The position numbers were made by a program, and so were the translations under genes. Below the pieces are notes generated by a model that saw only the letters and a program-made list of their open reading frames with translations, was not told where the DNA came from and searched no databases. A DNA stretch of 64,000 bases from Nymphaea colorata (taxonomy: Eukaryota > Streptophyta > Magnoliopsida > Nymphaeales > Nymphaeaceae), in contig NW_022204508.1 of NCBI RefSeq assembly GCF_008831285.2, positions 1,054,001 through 1,118,000 of the forward strand, in the 5' to 3' direction. Shown piece after piece: positions 10,776 to 24,656 of the stretch (its first letter is position 1; each line of letters starts with the position of its first letter).

Positions 10776-12990
10776 CTAATTAGGAACACTATATATCTCT
10801 GCTTAGCTTCTGTTCTGAATCCAGTGCAGTACTCATTCTTTTGCAGCCTCAGTGCTTGGCTACCCACGATCCATGGCCACATTTTGAACGACCATAGCGT
10901 TTCCATGCTCTTTCCTCAGTTTCAATGGTTCTTCATTCGCGCTAGATTCCAAGAGCTGATTTTCTTTCTTGTTTTTTCCTCCAATTCTACATGTTTCTGT
11001 AACTGACATGAATTTTCCATCAGCGAAAGAGTCAATCCTGTCTCAGTAATGACAAACTAGCAACATGGCCTGTTTAATTTTCTCTCCAAAGTGGTCAAAA
11101 AACAAGCCAATGAAGCACATGAGAAAAATACTAGCTTGTTGATAAATTTTGTATCGAGTTGTATTAAAGAGGAAATTTGTTGGTTTACAATCTCTTTGAA
11201 ATATGTGTAATCAGTAGAAGGAATTGGAGAGTTGTTTTAGACTCTTGGAAGCCTATTTCCATTGAAAACTAATAGAATGTACAACTCTTGCTTAAAGATT
11301 CACTTCACTCAATTTAAATTCATAGATTCTTGAAGTGATTCACCCTTCATGCAAAATAATGGCCATATAAACCTAAGAATTTGTAAAGACACCATTGGAG
11401 GATGTTCGCACCTAAGGAAATGAAGGAGATCATGAAAAGTTGATATAACTTTAGCTCAACTTTATGGGATTCTTATTGCATAATAATGGGTCTATATCCG
11501 TGACAGAGGTTCAATATTCTCCTTCCGTGACTAGAATGCGGTCTTTCCTGAATGCCCACACAAACTGCATTCAATGTTCTTATAATGAATATATAGGGGT
11601 TGAAGTATCCCTTTTCATATGATTGTGATTTGTTAACTGTGTTTTTACATAAGCCTGTTATGTAAAATGTTTTTCTGGACATGTATTAACTCATTTTTGA
11701 GGTATCTTTATGAAGTTTTCAAGGTTCATTTGTACAAATTTTACCCCTTGTCAGAGTTGTATGGTATAAACATGCTAACTCTCTATTTTAGTTAGCCTTT
11801 TTTTTAGCACCCTATTTTGAATCTTGAATCTTAAAAAGCCTGTTTATTTGATTTATAATTGGGTTCACTTGGGATTGTTATGGAGTTTCATGATGGTGCT
11901 GTCATATAGCATTGCTAGTCGGGCAGGCCAGCCCACAGAAAACACGTTGCTTGTACGACTCAGGAAAACATCCTGCACGGGAGTAGGCCTCGACCTTTAT
12001 TTCAAAGGAATTGTGTAAGGGGTTCCAATCCCAAAACAACCATTCTTTATACTTGACTATTCCTTGAAGAACCGTAAGTAGATGACATGGTTCAATTGCT
12101 GGTGGATCTCCCACTACCGTTGGCAGAAAATCCACTCTTAAAAACTCCATGAACTTCTGATGTGGTTGGCCCTCACTATGCACATTACCCAGCCGAAGCC
12201 ACCAGCCTTGGTTGTTCATTTGAATGCATATGGTTCCTTTAATTTTAAGTTGGAAAGCCAACACTTGGAGACATCTGATCAAACTATCCAACCTCGATCC
12301 ATTTCACGGCGCCAACATGAAAACCTCCTGTTAGCCTGATCAGACCCACAGTTTCAAGTAGGTGTAAAGGATTGGTGTTGGTAGAATGACCAAAATTAGA
12401 ATGTCGAGGTCTGAGTTCTGCAATGGAGATTCTAATTTAATCTGTCCCTGAGTCAATCACATTTACACATATTAGAAACCCTATTGTGTTTAACCATGTT
12501 CTATAGTTTCCACAAATACCAGATGCAGATGTAAAAAAACAATTTTCCAACATTTTCACCGTTCCTTGTTTTTAAAACGTTTCCCCATCCAACGGATTAG
12601 CACCTCAATGACATTGCTATTAAGATGAATGCTAGAAGCAAAATACAAACTCACTTGGCCATATTCAATTCTTTAAGTTCCCTTAACCCAATCTCTCCTT
12701 GCAATTTCAGGAGATTATCCATAACACTTTCCGTCTGCCATTTTACTGAATTTTCAAAGATAGTAGCCCCTTTGTTAGGACTTGTCCTTATTAATAGTGG
12801 GGGTTGTATTGCCTACCAAAGTGATGTGACAAATCACACTGGATTGGCTGACAGAAAAGACTTTTTCTGCCTAAACAGTGAAATGTTTGCTGACCTGAAA
12901 TGGAAAAAGAGCAACAGTCCAACCATCATTTAGCTAAAGTCCTGCTAATCCTATATGCAATGTTTATTTCATGAATTTCGTAATGGCCTG
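10776..12990. other. No gene or repeat recognised
   Basis: AT-rich. The longest frame (129 codons, minus strand, 11902-12291) has tryptophan-containing phrases such as NNQGWWLRLG but no motif I can place, and it lacks neighbours or signals. I leave its status open. Confidence 0.35.
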
Positions 12991-12997
12991 TCTCTCT

Positions 12998-12998
12998 C

Positions 12999-13029
<31 letters not shown>

Positions 13030-13048
13030 ACACACATATATATATATC

Positions 13049-13106
<58 letters not shown>

Positions 13107-13112
13107 GTATAT
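12998..13112. repeat. (CA)n/(TA)n compound microsatellite
   Basis: A CA run at about 12999-13034 passes into TA runs to about 13112. Confidence 0.95.
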
Positions 13113-13980
13113 ATCCCTGGTTTTAGGACCCTTTGACTCTTTCTTGGTTACTTGGTGAAAAAAATTGCATCAGGGCAATGATACTTTCGCAAAGCTCTAA
13201 GGTGGCATTTGGATGATATTTCCACAAAAGATTTTTGAAGGGAAACCAGTTCTTTAAGGATAGTGTTATTGATGCATGCAGAGAACATTATCACTCTTTT
13301 AGCAATCACATGCTTCTGAGCCCATAGAATTGTGCTGCAGGTTGACTTCTTTCGTGCATTACGAGAGCTGTAACTTGTTAAGTAACCCAACACTATATTG
13401 AATGCTTACAACCGAATTTCTCTAGCCAGTTGTTTACTGTTTTCATTAATCTTGAGAGTTATTATTGCTATGGTCTTTTTTTTACCTTTTGTGAAACCCA
13501 TCTATGTGAAAGCCAAAGCCTAGTCATTAATTTGATTCTCATTGGTATTATTCTTCTAAATTGCAAATGACGACATACGCTACTTTCAGATTACATGAAG
13601 TAACTGCAAGTTTACTGAGATCAGATTAGATGAAGTAACTGCAAGTTCACTAGATCCGAAATCAGCCTTGGACCCTAGGGGCCTCTTCGGGGTATCCCCC
13701 CCCCCGCCAAAAAAAAAAAAAACCTTCTAGCTTCAAACTTCTTGTTCATTGCTTTTGCTTATCAGAGGAGAGGAAATGAGGAACTATTTACCACGACTGT
13801 CAGAGGAACATGCAAGGGAAAATAAGGGATCGTTGTACTGTTGAAGAGACAACAATATGATCTTCAATAATGGTTGACCTGTGAGCATGAAGAGTTTGGA
13901 GTGCGTCCTTTATTTTTTCATGTTGTTTCACCACTGGTGCACGCAATGTTTGCCTCCAATAGCGTCTTGCCGGCTTTTGT
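13113..13980. other. Unassigned, with a C-run/A-run
   Basis: No credible gene. A nine-to-ten C run followed by a 13-A run lies at about 13697-13722. Confidence 0.4.
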
Positions 13981-13984
13981 CACA

Positions 13985-14990
13985 TTGAGTCTCTCTCTCT
14001 CTCCTTGATTTTTCACTTAAAGTCTCTCTTTCTCTTTCTTTTATTAACCTCTCTCTCTCTCTTTGTTTGATTTCTTTCTTAAAATTTATTTTCTCCCCCT
14101 TGTATTAATCTCTCTTTCGATGTCTCTCTCTCTCCCTCTCATCAACTTATCTCTCTTTTAAATCTCTCTTTTTGATTCCTCTCTTAAATTCTCTTTTTTC
14201 TCTCTTTTATAACCCCTCTCTCTTCGATTCCTAGATCTCTTAAAATCACTCTATCTCATGCTTTTATTATTACCTTTTTCTATCTCTCTCGCTTTGATTT
14301 CTGTACTACTTTTTTTCTCTTTTGTTAATATCTCTCTCTGTGATCTCTTTTCTTTCCTCTCCCTCTGTTGTATTTTTTGTCTTAAAATCTATCTTCCTCT
14401 CTCTTTTATTAATCTGTCTATCTCTTCAAAAAATCCCTTTTTCTACTGCTTTTATTAACCTCCCTCTCTTTGCCTTCCACATATCTATTTTTTAAAAAGC
14501 TCTCTGTCTCCCCATCTCTCTCTTCGATTTCTCTCTTTAAATCTCTTTTTCTCTCTTTTGATATATCTCTATCTCTTTTCCACTTCTCTCTTAAAATCTC
14601 TATGTCTCTCTCTATCTCTCGTTGATTTTTCTCTTAAGATCTTTCTCTTTCTCTTTTATTAATCTCCCTTTCTTTAATTTCTCTGTTTTCAATTACTCTT
14701 GTACAATTTTTTTTCTCTCTTTTATTAGTCTCTCTCTCTCTCTCTCTCTCTTTTCATCTCTCTCTTAAAATCTCTCTTCCTCACTCTTCTTCTTTCTTTG
14801 ATTTCTCTTTGTTGCACTCTTTGATGTCTTCTTAAGCTCTCTTCTCTCTCTCTTATATTAACCACACACACTCTCTCTTTTTAAAATCTCTTTCTAGATC
14901 TCTCTCTCTCTTTTTCTTTTTAAACTTATATCTTTAGTTGTCTCTCTCTGCCTCTCTTTCTCTATCTCTTAAGGTCTCATTTTAAATTCC
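13985..14990. repeat. Degenerate CT-rich minisatellite-like tract
   Basis: About 1 kb of TCTCTCTT, TTTTATTAA, CTCTTAAAATCTC and TTTGATTTCTC words recurring at roughly 50-70 bp intervals with much decay. The complementary words (GAGATTTTAAGAGA, TTAATAAAAGAG, GAAATCAAAGAG) make up the tract at 15640-16230, so the two stretches face each other as a long imperfect inverted pair. Apparent frames here are composition artefacts. Confidence 0.8.
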
Positions 14991-15639
14991 TATTATCCTT
15001 GGTCTAAGATATTCTTCTTAAGAGCCACATAACTTTTCAAGTAAAACAACCAGCATTTCCACATCCAACCAACAAATCGAAGAAAGATAGAATGAGAGAT
15101 TAATAAATGACAGAAAAGATGTTTTAAGAGATAATCGAAAAGAGGGAGAAAGAGAGATTTGCTTTAATAATGAGATATCATAATTTTGATAGAAATTAAG
15201 ATTGTAAGTTTAAGAAATACTTTTAAAAATTTACAGACTCATCATTTTTTGATATAGGCTGGAAATGAACTATGGATCATGGAAGAGCTTAGGGCAAGTT
15301 TCCAAAGCTTCCTTAGGGGCTTATTTAGACAGACTATTGAAACTTGTTTAAAATTATCAATATATACATATAAGGAAACTTTTTTTGTATATAAACGAAA
15401 ACGTTAAACAAAGTATCTCCTTTTAACTTAGGGATTATGAGAATATATCTTTTCCACCGTTGAGCATGAGAGGAAGCATCTATTCTAGAAGAAGTTGATG
15501 AAAGTAACTCTTCTTGTGCTTTGAAAAATTTATTCTTTTGAGACTACTAATATCATGGTCAATATGCAGATATTAAGAGGATGATGATTAAAAAGTAGTT
15601 AAAGATGTGGTTTAAAACTAAAAGAGATAGAAATAGATA
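14991..15639. other. Spacer between CT-rich and GA-rich tracts
   Basis: AT-rich spacer of about 640 bp between the facing CT and GA tracts. No gene seen. Confidence 0.5.
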
Positions 15640-16232
15640 TTTAGGAGATAAATCAAAGAGAGAAAGGGAAAGAGAGGTCAATAAAAGAAATAAAAAAATT
15701 TTAAGAGATAAATCAAAGAGAAAGAGAGAGAAATCCAAGAGACATTAACAAAAGATCGAAAAAGAGAGCTTAAGAAAGAAATAGAGAGAGAAAGAGAGAT
15801 TAATAAAAAGCAAAAGAGAAAAATATTTTAACCGAAAAATCAAAGAGAGGCAGAGAGGAACATAGATTTCAAGAAAAAAGGAAGACAGAGATTAATAAAG
15901 AGAGAAGAGAAAGATTCTAAGAACGAAATTGAAGAGAGAGAGAGACTAGTAAAAGATTGATTTTGAGGGAAGTCCAAAATTGAGAGAAGAGAAAGAGAAA
16001 GAAAGAGAGAAATTAAAAAGAGAAAAAGGTTAATACAAGAGAAAGTAAGAAATATTTAAAGAGAGAAATCAAATAAAGAAAGAGAGAGGGAGGGAGAGAG
16101 AAAGAAAGGAAAAATAAAAGAGAGAGAGAGAGGGAGGAAGACTAATGAAAGAGAAAAAAATGAGATTTTAAGAAAGAAATCAAAGAAAGATATGTGTGTG
16201 TATATATGTATATAATAATAATAAGAAGAATA
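15640..16232. repeat. GA-rich minisatellite-like tract, part 1
   Basis: GAGAGAGAAA, AATAAAAGAGA and GATTTTAAGA words repeat irregularly. The tract is interrupted by the retrotransposon at 16233 and continues at 25750, which marks it as the insertion site. Confidence 0.8.
16228..16232. repeat. Target-site duplication GAATA, left copy
   Basis: GAATA immediately precedes the 5' LTR; the identical pentamer follows the 3' LTR at 25745-25749. Five-bp duplications are usual for LTR retrotransposons. Confidence 0.9.
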
Positions 16233-19155
16233 TGTAATCAGACCCATTTGCCTCTCCTTTTAAAAAGCAATTTTGGTCTTTTTGGTGGGCAAGAACCATT
16301 TGCCCATTCTTTTGATAAAGAACCTCATTTTAGAGGGCGATTTTGGTTTTTTTGGTGGGCAAGACCCATTTGCCCCTCCTTTTGACAAAAACCTCCTTTT
16401 AGATGGTGATTTTAGTCTTTTTGAGTGGACAAAGGCCCAACTCATTTAAAAAATATATATTTTTATAAGCCTAATGGCCAATCATACCCATTTTCAAACC
16501 ATTTCTTTTTCAAAATAATTCAAAATTATGTGAGATTCGGATCAAAATAGGGTGAAATTCAAAAAAATTCAAATTTTGGGTTTTTGGCTCCAAAATCTCT
16601 ATAAATACCCCCCACTTTCCCCTCTCATGGGTAAGAGTGGCCATTGGGAGAAACCCTAGAGTATTCTCACTGACTTAGGGTTTCTCTTGAGCTCTCTCTC
16701 TCCCTCTTCCTCTTTTCATTTCTCTTCAACTTGGAGCAAGCTACAACTCTCCTAGGGAGCACCAAAGATCCCTTAGAGGACTCATCTTCATCATCTTGAA
16801 ACTTCATTCAAGGTGAGTTCAAGTTTATTTAAAGCATGTTTGTTCATTTTCCCTAATTCATTTTCTCATTTAGAGATATGTAATAATCATCACTCTCATT
16901 TCTCTCCTATTTTCTTCCCTCTCTTCTTCCTCTCCCCATGACCAAAAGAGATAGCTCTCAACTCTATTTTAGAGCCAAGAGGCTATGCTCAAGTGCACCG
17001 AGAGCATGAGAAGATGAGATAATCTTTCATTTTTATGCTTCAGTCATGTTATCTCAAGTCATGTTATCTCATTTTTTGAATGCATTCTTGTTGTTCTTTG
17101 CTTCCTTCTATTTTCCTCTCTTTTTCATTTCCCCATGGCCATAAGAGATAGCTCTCAACTCTATTTTAGAGCCAAGAGGCTATGCTCAAGTGCACCAGGA
17201 ACATGAGAAGATGAGATAATATTTTATTTCATTGTTGAATCATGTTCTATTTCTTTCCTTGAATATTGCTTATATATTATCCATGCGTAGTTGCTTGATT
17301 TTTCATTTATATTTTGCTCTCTTGTTTTCTCTCTTCCTCACTTCCCTATGGCCATAGGAGATAGCTCTCACCCTCTAGAGTCAAGAGGCTATGCTCGAGT
17401 GTACCGGAAACATGAGAAGATGAGATTTCATTCCATAGTTGAATCATGCTCTCTTTCTTTTCTTAAATATTGTTTTTTGATACTATCGACGCATAGTTAT
17501 TTGATTTTTCATTTATATGTGAATGCACTCAGAGTATGGTTTGGTATTCTTTTGTTTTATTCATGTAATTTTCAGGTTGGGGCTTGTCCAACCCGGGAAG
17601 AACCTTCACAAATATGTACATGTTAAAGTACATTTTCATAACATTTCGCGTTAATTTCTTTTTAATCATTCAATTAGAAACCCTAATGAGCACCTTCTTG
17701 TGTGGTTCGCGCTTCTTCCATACCCAATGGTGGAAGAAACATATTCCCTTGCAACCAATTGAATAACAATATTCTTTAGAGAATTAGTTTAGACTCTTGC
17801 ATGAATCCAAATTCCCCTCCGGCCTGCATCAAACTTAAAGACGGATGTTTTAATTTATCTTTAATCTCATAAATATATACATGTATATACATGTGTGTGC
17901 ACATGATGATTTTTATCATTCTCTCTCTATGTTTACATATTTCATTTTACAAATTTTCGTATCAATATGAATGCATATATATATATATATGAATCTCCTA
18001 CTTTTTCTCTCTAGAATCTTTGCCTCTTTTTAAGTCAAATGCCTTCATCTACAAATTATATATATATATATATATATCCTTCTCCATTTCTTTTCCTCTA
18101 AAATTTCTCTCTTTATTCAATTCAATGAAGCTTTTACAATTTTCCATATATGTGTATATGTGATAGTATTACATCTTTTGTATCGCCCTCTCTTTCTTTC
18201 TTTCTTTTAAAAGCTTCATTTTCCTTCTCTACTAAAATTCAAACCCCATTTTCATTAACTTATATAGATGTACACATATATGTATATGTGTATGAATGCA
18301 TATCTTTCTTTCTTTTAAATCTTTGGTTTTGTGTTTTTAAGATCTCTTTCTCTTTCTCCTTCTCTAATTTTTCTTACAATCAAGTATCTCATCTTTTGCA
18401 TTCTTTTGGACATTTTTCTTCTCCAAGATCATTTTCATTTACCGACTTCATTAAGACCACAACTCAAGTAATGACCCAATATTGGATTCATGCTAGATGG
18501 TCTACAATCCCAATCAATTTTCAAAAACTTTTCTTTCTTATATATGATAACTATAAAAACAAAAATCTTAGATGTATTTTATGGTAGGAATGCCTTAGAT
18601 GAATGTTATGGTAGGAATGAGTCATTTTTCTTTCATTCATCTTAGGATCAATGCATCCATGCATTAACTTCCATTCAATGTCACAAATGAGCACAATCAC
18701 ATCTATAAAAGAACTTAAGCAAGATGAGATGAAACTCTAACTAGGTGGTGATCGAATTAGAGAAAAATCTCAAACCTACTTAAAGTCTTAAGAGAACACG
18801 AAAATGACTTTCAAATTATTTCCCAAGGTTTCTAAATGATATCTATAAAGATTTCTCAACTCTAGTTTTCCTCAAAATGTTTCACATTCTCAAACAATTC
18901 TTCAAGAACATTTTCAAAAGTTTGAACATCAAACTTCCAATATTCTTCTACACCAGATATAGAAAGGATGTTTATACCAAAAGGAAATGCATCAATGATA
19001 AACATAGCCCTTGGGTTGATTACCCCTCGTAAAGGCACCGGAAACGGTTGATCCTCGTACCGACGGGCGAGTCCCTTTCTTTCTTATTTTAAAACAAAAC
19101 ATCATTTTTCTGGAGCACTCCAAAACCAACCAAAAAAATTTTAGGGATGCAAACA
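16233..19155 (+). repeat. 5' LTR (2.9 kb)
   Basis: Nearly the same as 22845-25744 over most of its length. Compared with the 3' LTR it lacks about 115 bp right after TGTAATCA (the TTTGGATCCAAATTAGATCC segment). It has an extra copy of a roughly 200-bp unit marked by GCCATAAGAGATAGCTCTCA (units near 16935, 17140 and 17350, against two in the 3' LTR). The end GGGATGCAAACA is shared. Confidence 0.9.
16598..16607 (+). promoter_or_regulatory. TATA box of 5' LTR
   Basis: TCTATAAATA followed by CCCCCCAC, preserved in the 3' LTR near 23334 and in the older fragment near 9204. It is the likely core promoter of the element, followed by a CT-rich leader. Confidence 0.7.
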
Positions 19156-19157
19156 TA

Positions 19158-19175
19158 TGGCGACCGTGATGGGAC
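19158..19175 (+). other. Primer-binding site
   Basis: TGGCGACCGTGATGGGAC starts two bases after the 5' LTR end. TGGCGAC starts are typical of tRNA-primed plant Ty3/gypsy elements. The particular tRNA was not established. Confidence 0.65.
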
Positions 19176-22100
19176 CCATCATTGTTTGGCTATGATTATA
19201 ATTGATGCATTTCCACAAACTTGAACATCTCATATATTGCCAATGATAAAGCATGTCCTGCCTTGACCCCATTGACACTTCATTGCAGTGCTTGGTGATT
19301 GTATTTGCTTTCTTGCACGTAAGACTAATTGAAGTGGATCAATCATGTTCACTTAGATTTAGTATCAAATAAACCCTCCTCAATTTATGAGTTGTTTGGA
19401 AACAGTGTTTGCACTCTTATTTATTTCAATCATCATCTTAGGCAACATTGCATTAGAGACAACTCATTTTACATGGTTTCTCATATTTCAAAATTTCTCA
19501 TACCTATTTTGTCTCGGTCATCATGTTGTCGGGTTTGGTCTTAGGCGGTAGCACAAGACTAAGCCTTACAACTAGACCACACCTTGGGCGGGAAAACCCC
19601 CTTGTTAGTATCATGAGTGGTAACTTGTGGTATGTCGACAAGTGTCCAAGAAGAAGTCGATAAGCCTTATCCTCAGTTGCCAAATGAAAATTTTATACTC
19701 GTACCAAGACTTTTGGCTAAGGTATATTGGCATACCTTATATGAAACAATTTGATCAAACCCAATTCAATTAGGGTCCTATGCTCCTTTTCCAAATATAT
19801 GCATGATAAATGTAACTTTAAAAAATGTTGGATGTTTATCATTGTATCATGATTGCATGTGTGTCTTCCATACAATCTTTGATCAATTAAATAATTTTAC
19901 ATTTCATTTTTTTATTTAAATCAATGTCTTCTTCGATCATCTCTATATAATCTTCAACATGATCACACCATAAGAACATGCTTTAACCTTACTATATAAA
20001 TGACATTGATTTTTCAGAATTACTTCAAGATTTACATTTTATCATACTTTGTCTATCTCTCATCTATTCATTTGTCCAACTTCATATTTTTAAACATGAT
20101 AGCCAGTTATTGGCTCAATTACATACTTTGCTTGACTTAGGTCAAGCATTCTTTTGCTCTCATTTTAGCCAAATATTTTTTCAAGTTTTAATACTTATGA
20201 TGTGTCTTACCTCACATTTTACTATTTCCATAAACAACTGTTCCTTTGCAAGTCTATTTTTCTAGAGTTGCTTCGAAATCTATGTTTTATTATATATTGT
20301 AAATCCCTTATTTATTTGTTCGACCTCATATTCTTGAACATGATGGCCACATATTTGCCCAATTATCAACTCACTTGATTCAGGTCATGTATTATTTTTC
20401 CTTCATTCATATGCATCCCAATAACTTTCTAGTTTCAATACACATAGTGTGTCTTTCTTTTCATGGGTCATCAATTATTCTTTGACAAGTCCATCTTCTT
20501 TCTAGAATTGCTTCAAAATCTACATTTCATCATACTTTGTCAATCTCTCATTTATTTGTCTTATATCATGTTTTCTAACTCAATTATCAACATTGCTTGG
20601 CTTAGGTCATACATTCTTTTCCTTATCTTTAATACTCATAAGGTGTATTTCTTTGTATTCTACTACTTCCATAATTTGGGACATCGATTGCTCCTTGCCA
20701 ATCTATCATTTATTTGTCCAGAGTTATATTCTTGAATGTGACTTTGCTTGACAATTTTCTAGCGTCAACACCCATAGTATATCCTTCTCCCTATTTCATT
20801 ACTCTCATGATTTCATTGGGCTATCATTTATTCCAAATTGAATGTCAATCTTTGTTTTACTCGATTATACTCCATTTTCAATCATTAGACATGCATGAAT
20901 CAAACATCATGTATTGATAAATTGTTTGTAATTCTCTTTATCTTTCTATATTATCAACTTTATATCTTTTTATGAGAATCACTATTTACCGATCATATTT
21001 CTACAATAAATTTCTTTCATACAAGCTTTGTCCCAATTGTGTGTCAAAATTCTTTTATATCAAAACTCAGACACGTGATATTACCTTTCACCCTCACATA
21101 TCACTTTTCTTCATATAATTTTGTCCATTCATTCTATTGAGGCAACTTCCATTAGCGTCTTTCCCTCAATCTCTGTCCGTGGTCAACACGTGCTTGACTC
21201 GGGCCATACATTCCTTTTTTTTTTCTCATTTATATTTAGCCAATAATTTTTTGGCTTCAAAACATATGGTGTGCCTTTCTACCATTTTTCTACTTCCATG
21301 ATTTTATTAGGTCATCGTTTATTCTAAGATTTTTGCAAATGCTTCGATTACATTCTATTTTCAATCATCGGACATTTGATTTTTGACTTATTCATTCACC
21401 CTGTTGAATCTATATCTCATAAATCGAATCTCATATATTTATACTCTACTTGAGATTTAACCATTTCAAAACTAAGATTCTCTGTTTTCCTACAATATCT
21501 TAATATCTCACCATGAGAATAACCATCTACCGATCATATTCTTATAACAAATTTCTTTTCTACCAACTTTGTCTCAATTTCTTCTTCTTCGAGGCAAAAC
21601 ACAAATTCTTGCATACCAAAGCTCATATATATGTTTTTACCTTGCTGTCTAAATTTTCTATTAAGGGAAAATATACCAGTTTCTTTTATATAACTTTGTT
21701 CACACCTTCTTTTTATTGAGGCAACTGTCACTAGTCCAATCTAAGACATCAACCTTTGTCTTCTACCAAGCATTCTATTTTGAATAAGATCCTATCCTTT
21801 ATCAATCATGGCAATACTAGGGCATTTTTTTTAATATTTCAAGGACATTTCTAAATTTCTTTTGCGACAAATATTTTTCATGAACAGTTATTATTGTCCA
21901 TAGTAAAAGGGATTATATCTCAATCAAATCAACTAGTTGTTAAGCTAAAGATTTGATCAAGCGCAATCCTGCCGCTAGGCTCGGAGCTTTCTAAAAGCTA
22001 GCTCAACCATGTCACTAGACAAGGGAATTTTATGGAGTAAGCGCAACTTGGCCGTTTGGCTAAGGGCTTTTTCGAAGCAAGCTCAACCCAAACACTGGTT

Positions 22101-22289
22101 TGGGAAATTTTAACAAGTTCAAAATCCAGCCTTGGGTGAAAACAAAAATTTCACTAAAAGACACTCGAGGTGATTGGAAAATTTCTTGTCACAACCAATG
22201 AAGGAGCAACAGGGTCTTAGTCATTGCTTCAACAAAGGTGTTCGAGGTGATGAAGGTTATTTCTTGGTATTGCCACTTGTTATTGAGCA

Positions 22290-22760
22290 ACCCATTCAGG
22301 AAAGGGGTAAAACTTGAAACTATGGACAAAAGAGTAACCCACGCAGGCAAGGGGTTAAACCTACAATGCAAGCCAAAGCAACCCACGCAGGTAAAGGGTT
22401 AAACCTGCACTACAAGTCAACGCAGCCACACAGGTAAGGTGTTAAACCTGCAAGCCAAAGCAACCCACGCAGGCAAGGAGTTAAACTTGCAATACAAGCC
22501 AAAGCAACCCACGTAGGTAAATGGGTTAAACCTGCACTACAAGTCAACACAGCCCACACATGTAAGGGGTTGAACCTGTAAGCCAACACAATGCACAAAG
22601 GTAAGGGGTTGAACGTGTAATGCGAGCCAAGGCCACTCATTTCAGGGAGGTTAAACCAGAATTCAATATTGGCAAACCCATGCAGGCAAAGGGTTAAACC
22701 TACAACATAAGCTCAAACAACCCATTCAGGTAAGGGGTTAAGCCTGAAACATCTCTCCAA
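22290..22760 (+). repeat. Short-period tandem array near the 3' LTR
   Basis: About ten degenerate units built on CAACCCACGCAGG, AAGGGGTTAAACCTGCA and ACAAGCCAAAG, with periods of about 40-60 bp. Such arrays just upstream of the 3' LTR are known from Tat/Ogre-type Ty3/gypsy lineages; assignment to that group is inference. Confidence 0.8.
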
Positions 22761-22831
22761 AAAATGTTTCGTTTGAAAAATTTGCGATGCTTATCTCTGT
22801 CACTAAGCACAGCTAGCACCAGCTTAATAAC

Positions 22832-22844
22832 AAAGAGGGGCATA
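22832..22844 (+). other. Polypurine tract before the 3' LTR
   Basis: AAAGAGGGGCATA directly precedes the LTR start TGTAATCACC. It is the likely priming site for plus-strand synthesis. Confidence 0.7.
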
Positions 22845-24619
22845 TGTAATCACCCTAAATTTTTCCAAAGACTACGGACTCTTATCAAAACACAAAATGC
22901 CATTTTTGGATCCAAATTAGATCCAAAATCCAAGTTCAAATCCAAATCAAGCATTTCAGACTCATTTGTCCCTCCGTTTGACAAAGAACCTCTTTTTAGA
23001 AAGCGATTTTGGTCTTTTTGGTAGGCAAGACCCATTTGCCCCTCCTTTTGACAAAGAACCTCTTTTTAGAGGGCGATTTTGGTATTTTTGCTAGGGAAGA
23101 CCCATTTACTCCTTCTTTTGACAAAAAACCTCATTTTAGAGGAAGATTTTAGTATTTTTTGGTGGACAATGGCCCAACTCATTTAAAAAATATATATTTT
23201 TATAAGCCTAATGGCCAATCATACCCATTTTTCAAACCTTTTTTTTTCAAAATAATTCAAAGTTATGTGAAATTCGGATGAAAGTAGGGTGAAATTCAAA
23301 AAAAATCAAATTTTAGGTTTTTGGCTCCAAAATATCTATAAATACCCCCCACTTTCTCCTCTCTTGGGTAAGAGTGGCCCTTGGGAGAAACCCTAGAGTA
23401 TTCTCACTTGAAGACTTAGGGTTTCTCTTGAACTCTCTTTCTCTCCCTCTTCCTCATTCCATTTCTCTCCAACTTAGAGCTAACTACAACTCTCCAAGGG
23501 AGCACCAAAGATACTTTGTATGACTCATCTTCATCATTTCCATGCTTCAGTCATGTTATCTCATTTTATGAATACATTCTTGTTGTTCTTTGCTTCCTTC
23601 TATTTTCCTCTCTTTTTCATTTCCCAATGGCCATAAGAGATAGCTTTCAACTCTATTTTAGAGCCAAGAGGCTACGCTCAAGTGCACCGGAACATGAGAA
23701 GATGAGATAATATTTCATTTCATTGTTGAATCATGTTCTATTTCTTTCCTTGAATATTGCTTATATATTATCCATGCGTAGTTGCTTGATTTTTCATTTA
23801 TATTTTGCTTTTCTGGTTTTCTCTCTTCCTCACTTCCCTATGGCCATAGGAAATAGCTCTCACTCTCTAGAGTCAAGAGGCTATGCTCGAGTGCACCGGG
23901 AACATGAGAAGATGAGATTTCATTCCATAATTCAATCATGCTCTCTTTCTTTTCATAAATATTGTTTTTTGATACTATCGATGCATAGTTATTTGATTTT
24001 TCATTTATATGTGAATGCACGGTGAAAATCAAAGTATGGTTTGGTATTCTTTTGTTTTATTCATGTAATTTTGAGGTTGGGACTCGTCCAACCCAGGAAG
24101 AACCTTCACGAATTTGTACATGTTAAAGTGCACTTTCATATCATTTCGCGTTAGTTTCTTTTTAATCATCCAATTAGGAACCTTAATGAGCACTTATCAT
24201 GTGGTTTAAACTTCTTCCATACCCAATGGTGGGAGAAACATATTCCCTTGCAACCAATGGAATAACAATATTCTATGTTTATATAAATCATATTTTGCAA
24301 AACATTTTTTTAAGAAACCTTCTAATATGGCTTTGGAGACTTAGCCTAGACTCTTGCACGAGTCCAAGCTCCCCTCCGGCCTACGTCAAACTTGAAGTCG
24401 GATGGTTAAATTTATCTTTAATCTCATAAAGACATACATGTATACATGTATATACATGTGTGTGCAGATGATGATTTTTATCATTCTCTCTCTATGTTTA
24501 CATATTTCATTTTACGAATTTTTGCATCAATATGAATGCATATACATATATGAATGTCCTACTTTTTATCTCTAGAATCTTTGTATCTTTTTAAGTCAAA
24601 TGCCTTCATCTACAAATTT

Positions 24620-24656
<37 letters not shown>

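Larger units (their letters stand above)
19176..22844 (+). repeat. Non-coding interior of the LARD with nested tandem repeats
   Basis: Units of about 240 bp marked by TTGCTTC(A/G)AAATCTA start near 20025, 20272 and 20508, with more decayed copies to about 21400. A larger repeat, marked by CGATCATATT followed by AAATTTCTTT, recurs at about 20995 and 21533, some 540 bp apart. A tetramer-scale search for catalytic motifs of pol (YMDD/YADD-like, DSG, HHCC) gave nothing in the short frames present. Frames of 60-90 codons are scattered and unrelated. Confidence 0.75.

Noticed and set aside
22290-22760. CRISPR-like array (regular short repeats)
   Set aside because: Repeats are adjacent and degenerate without unique spacers, and the DNA is eukaryotic; it is a tandem array inside an LTR element.
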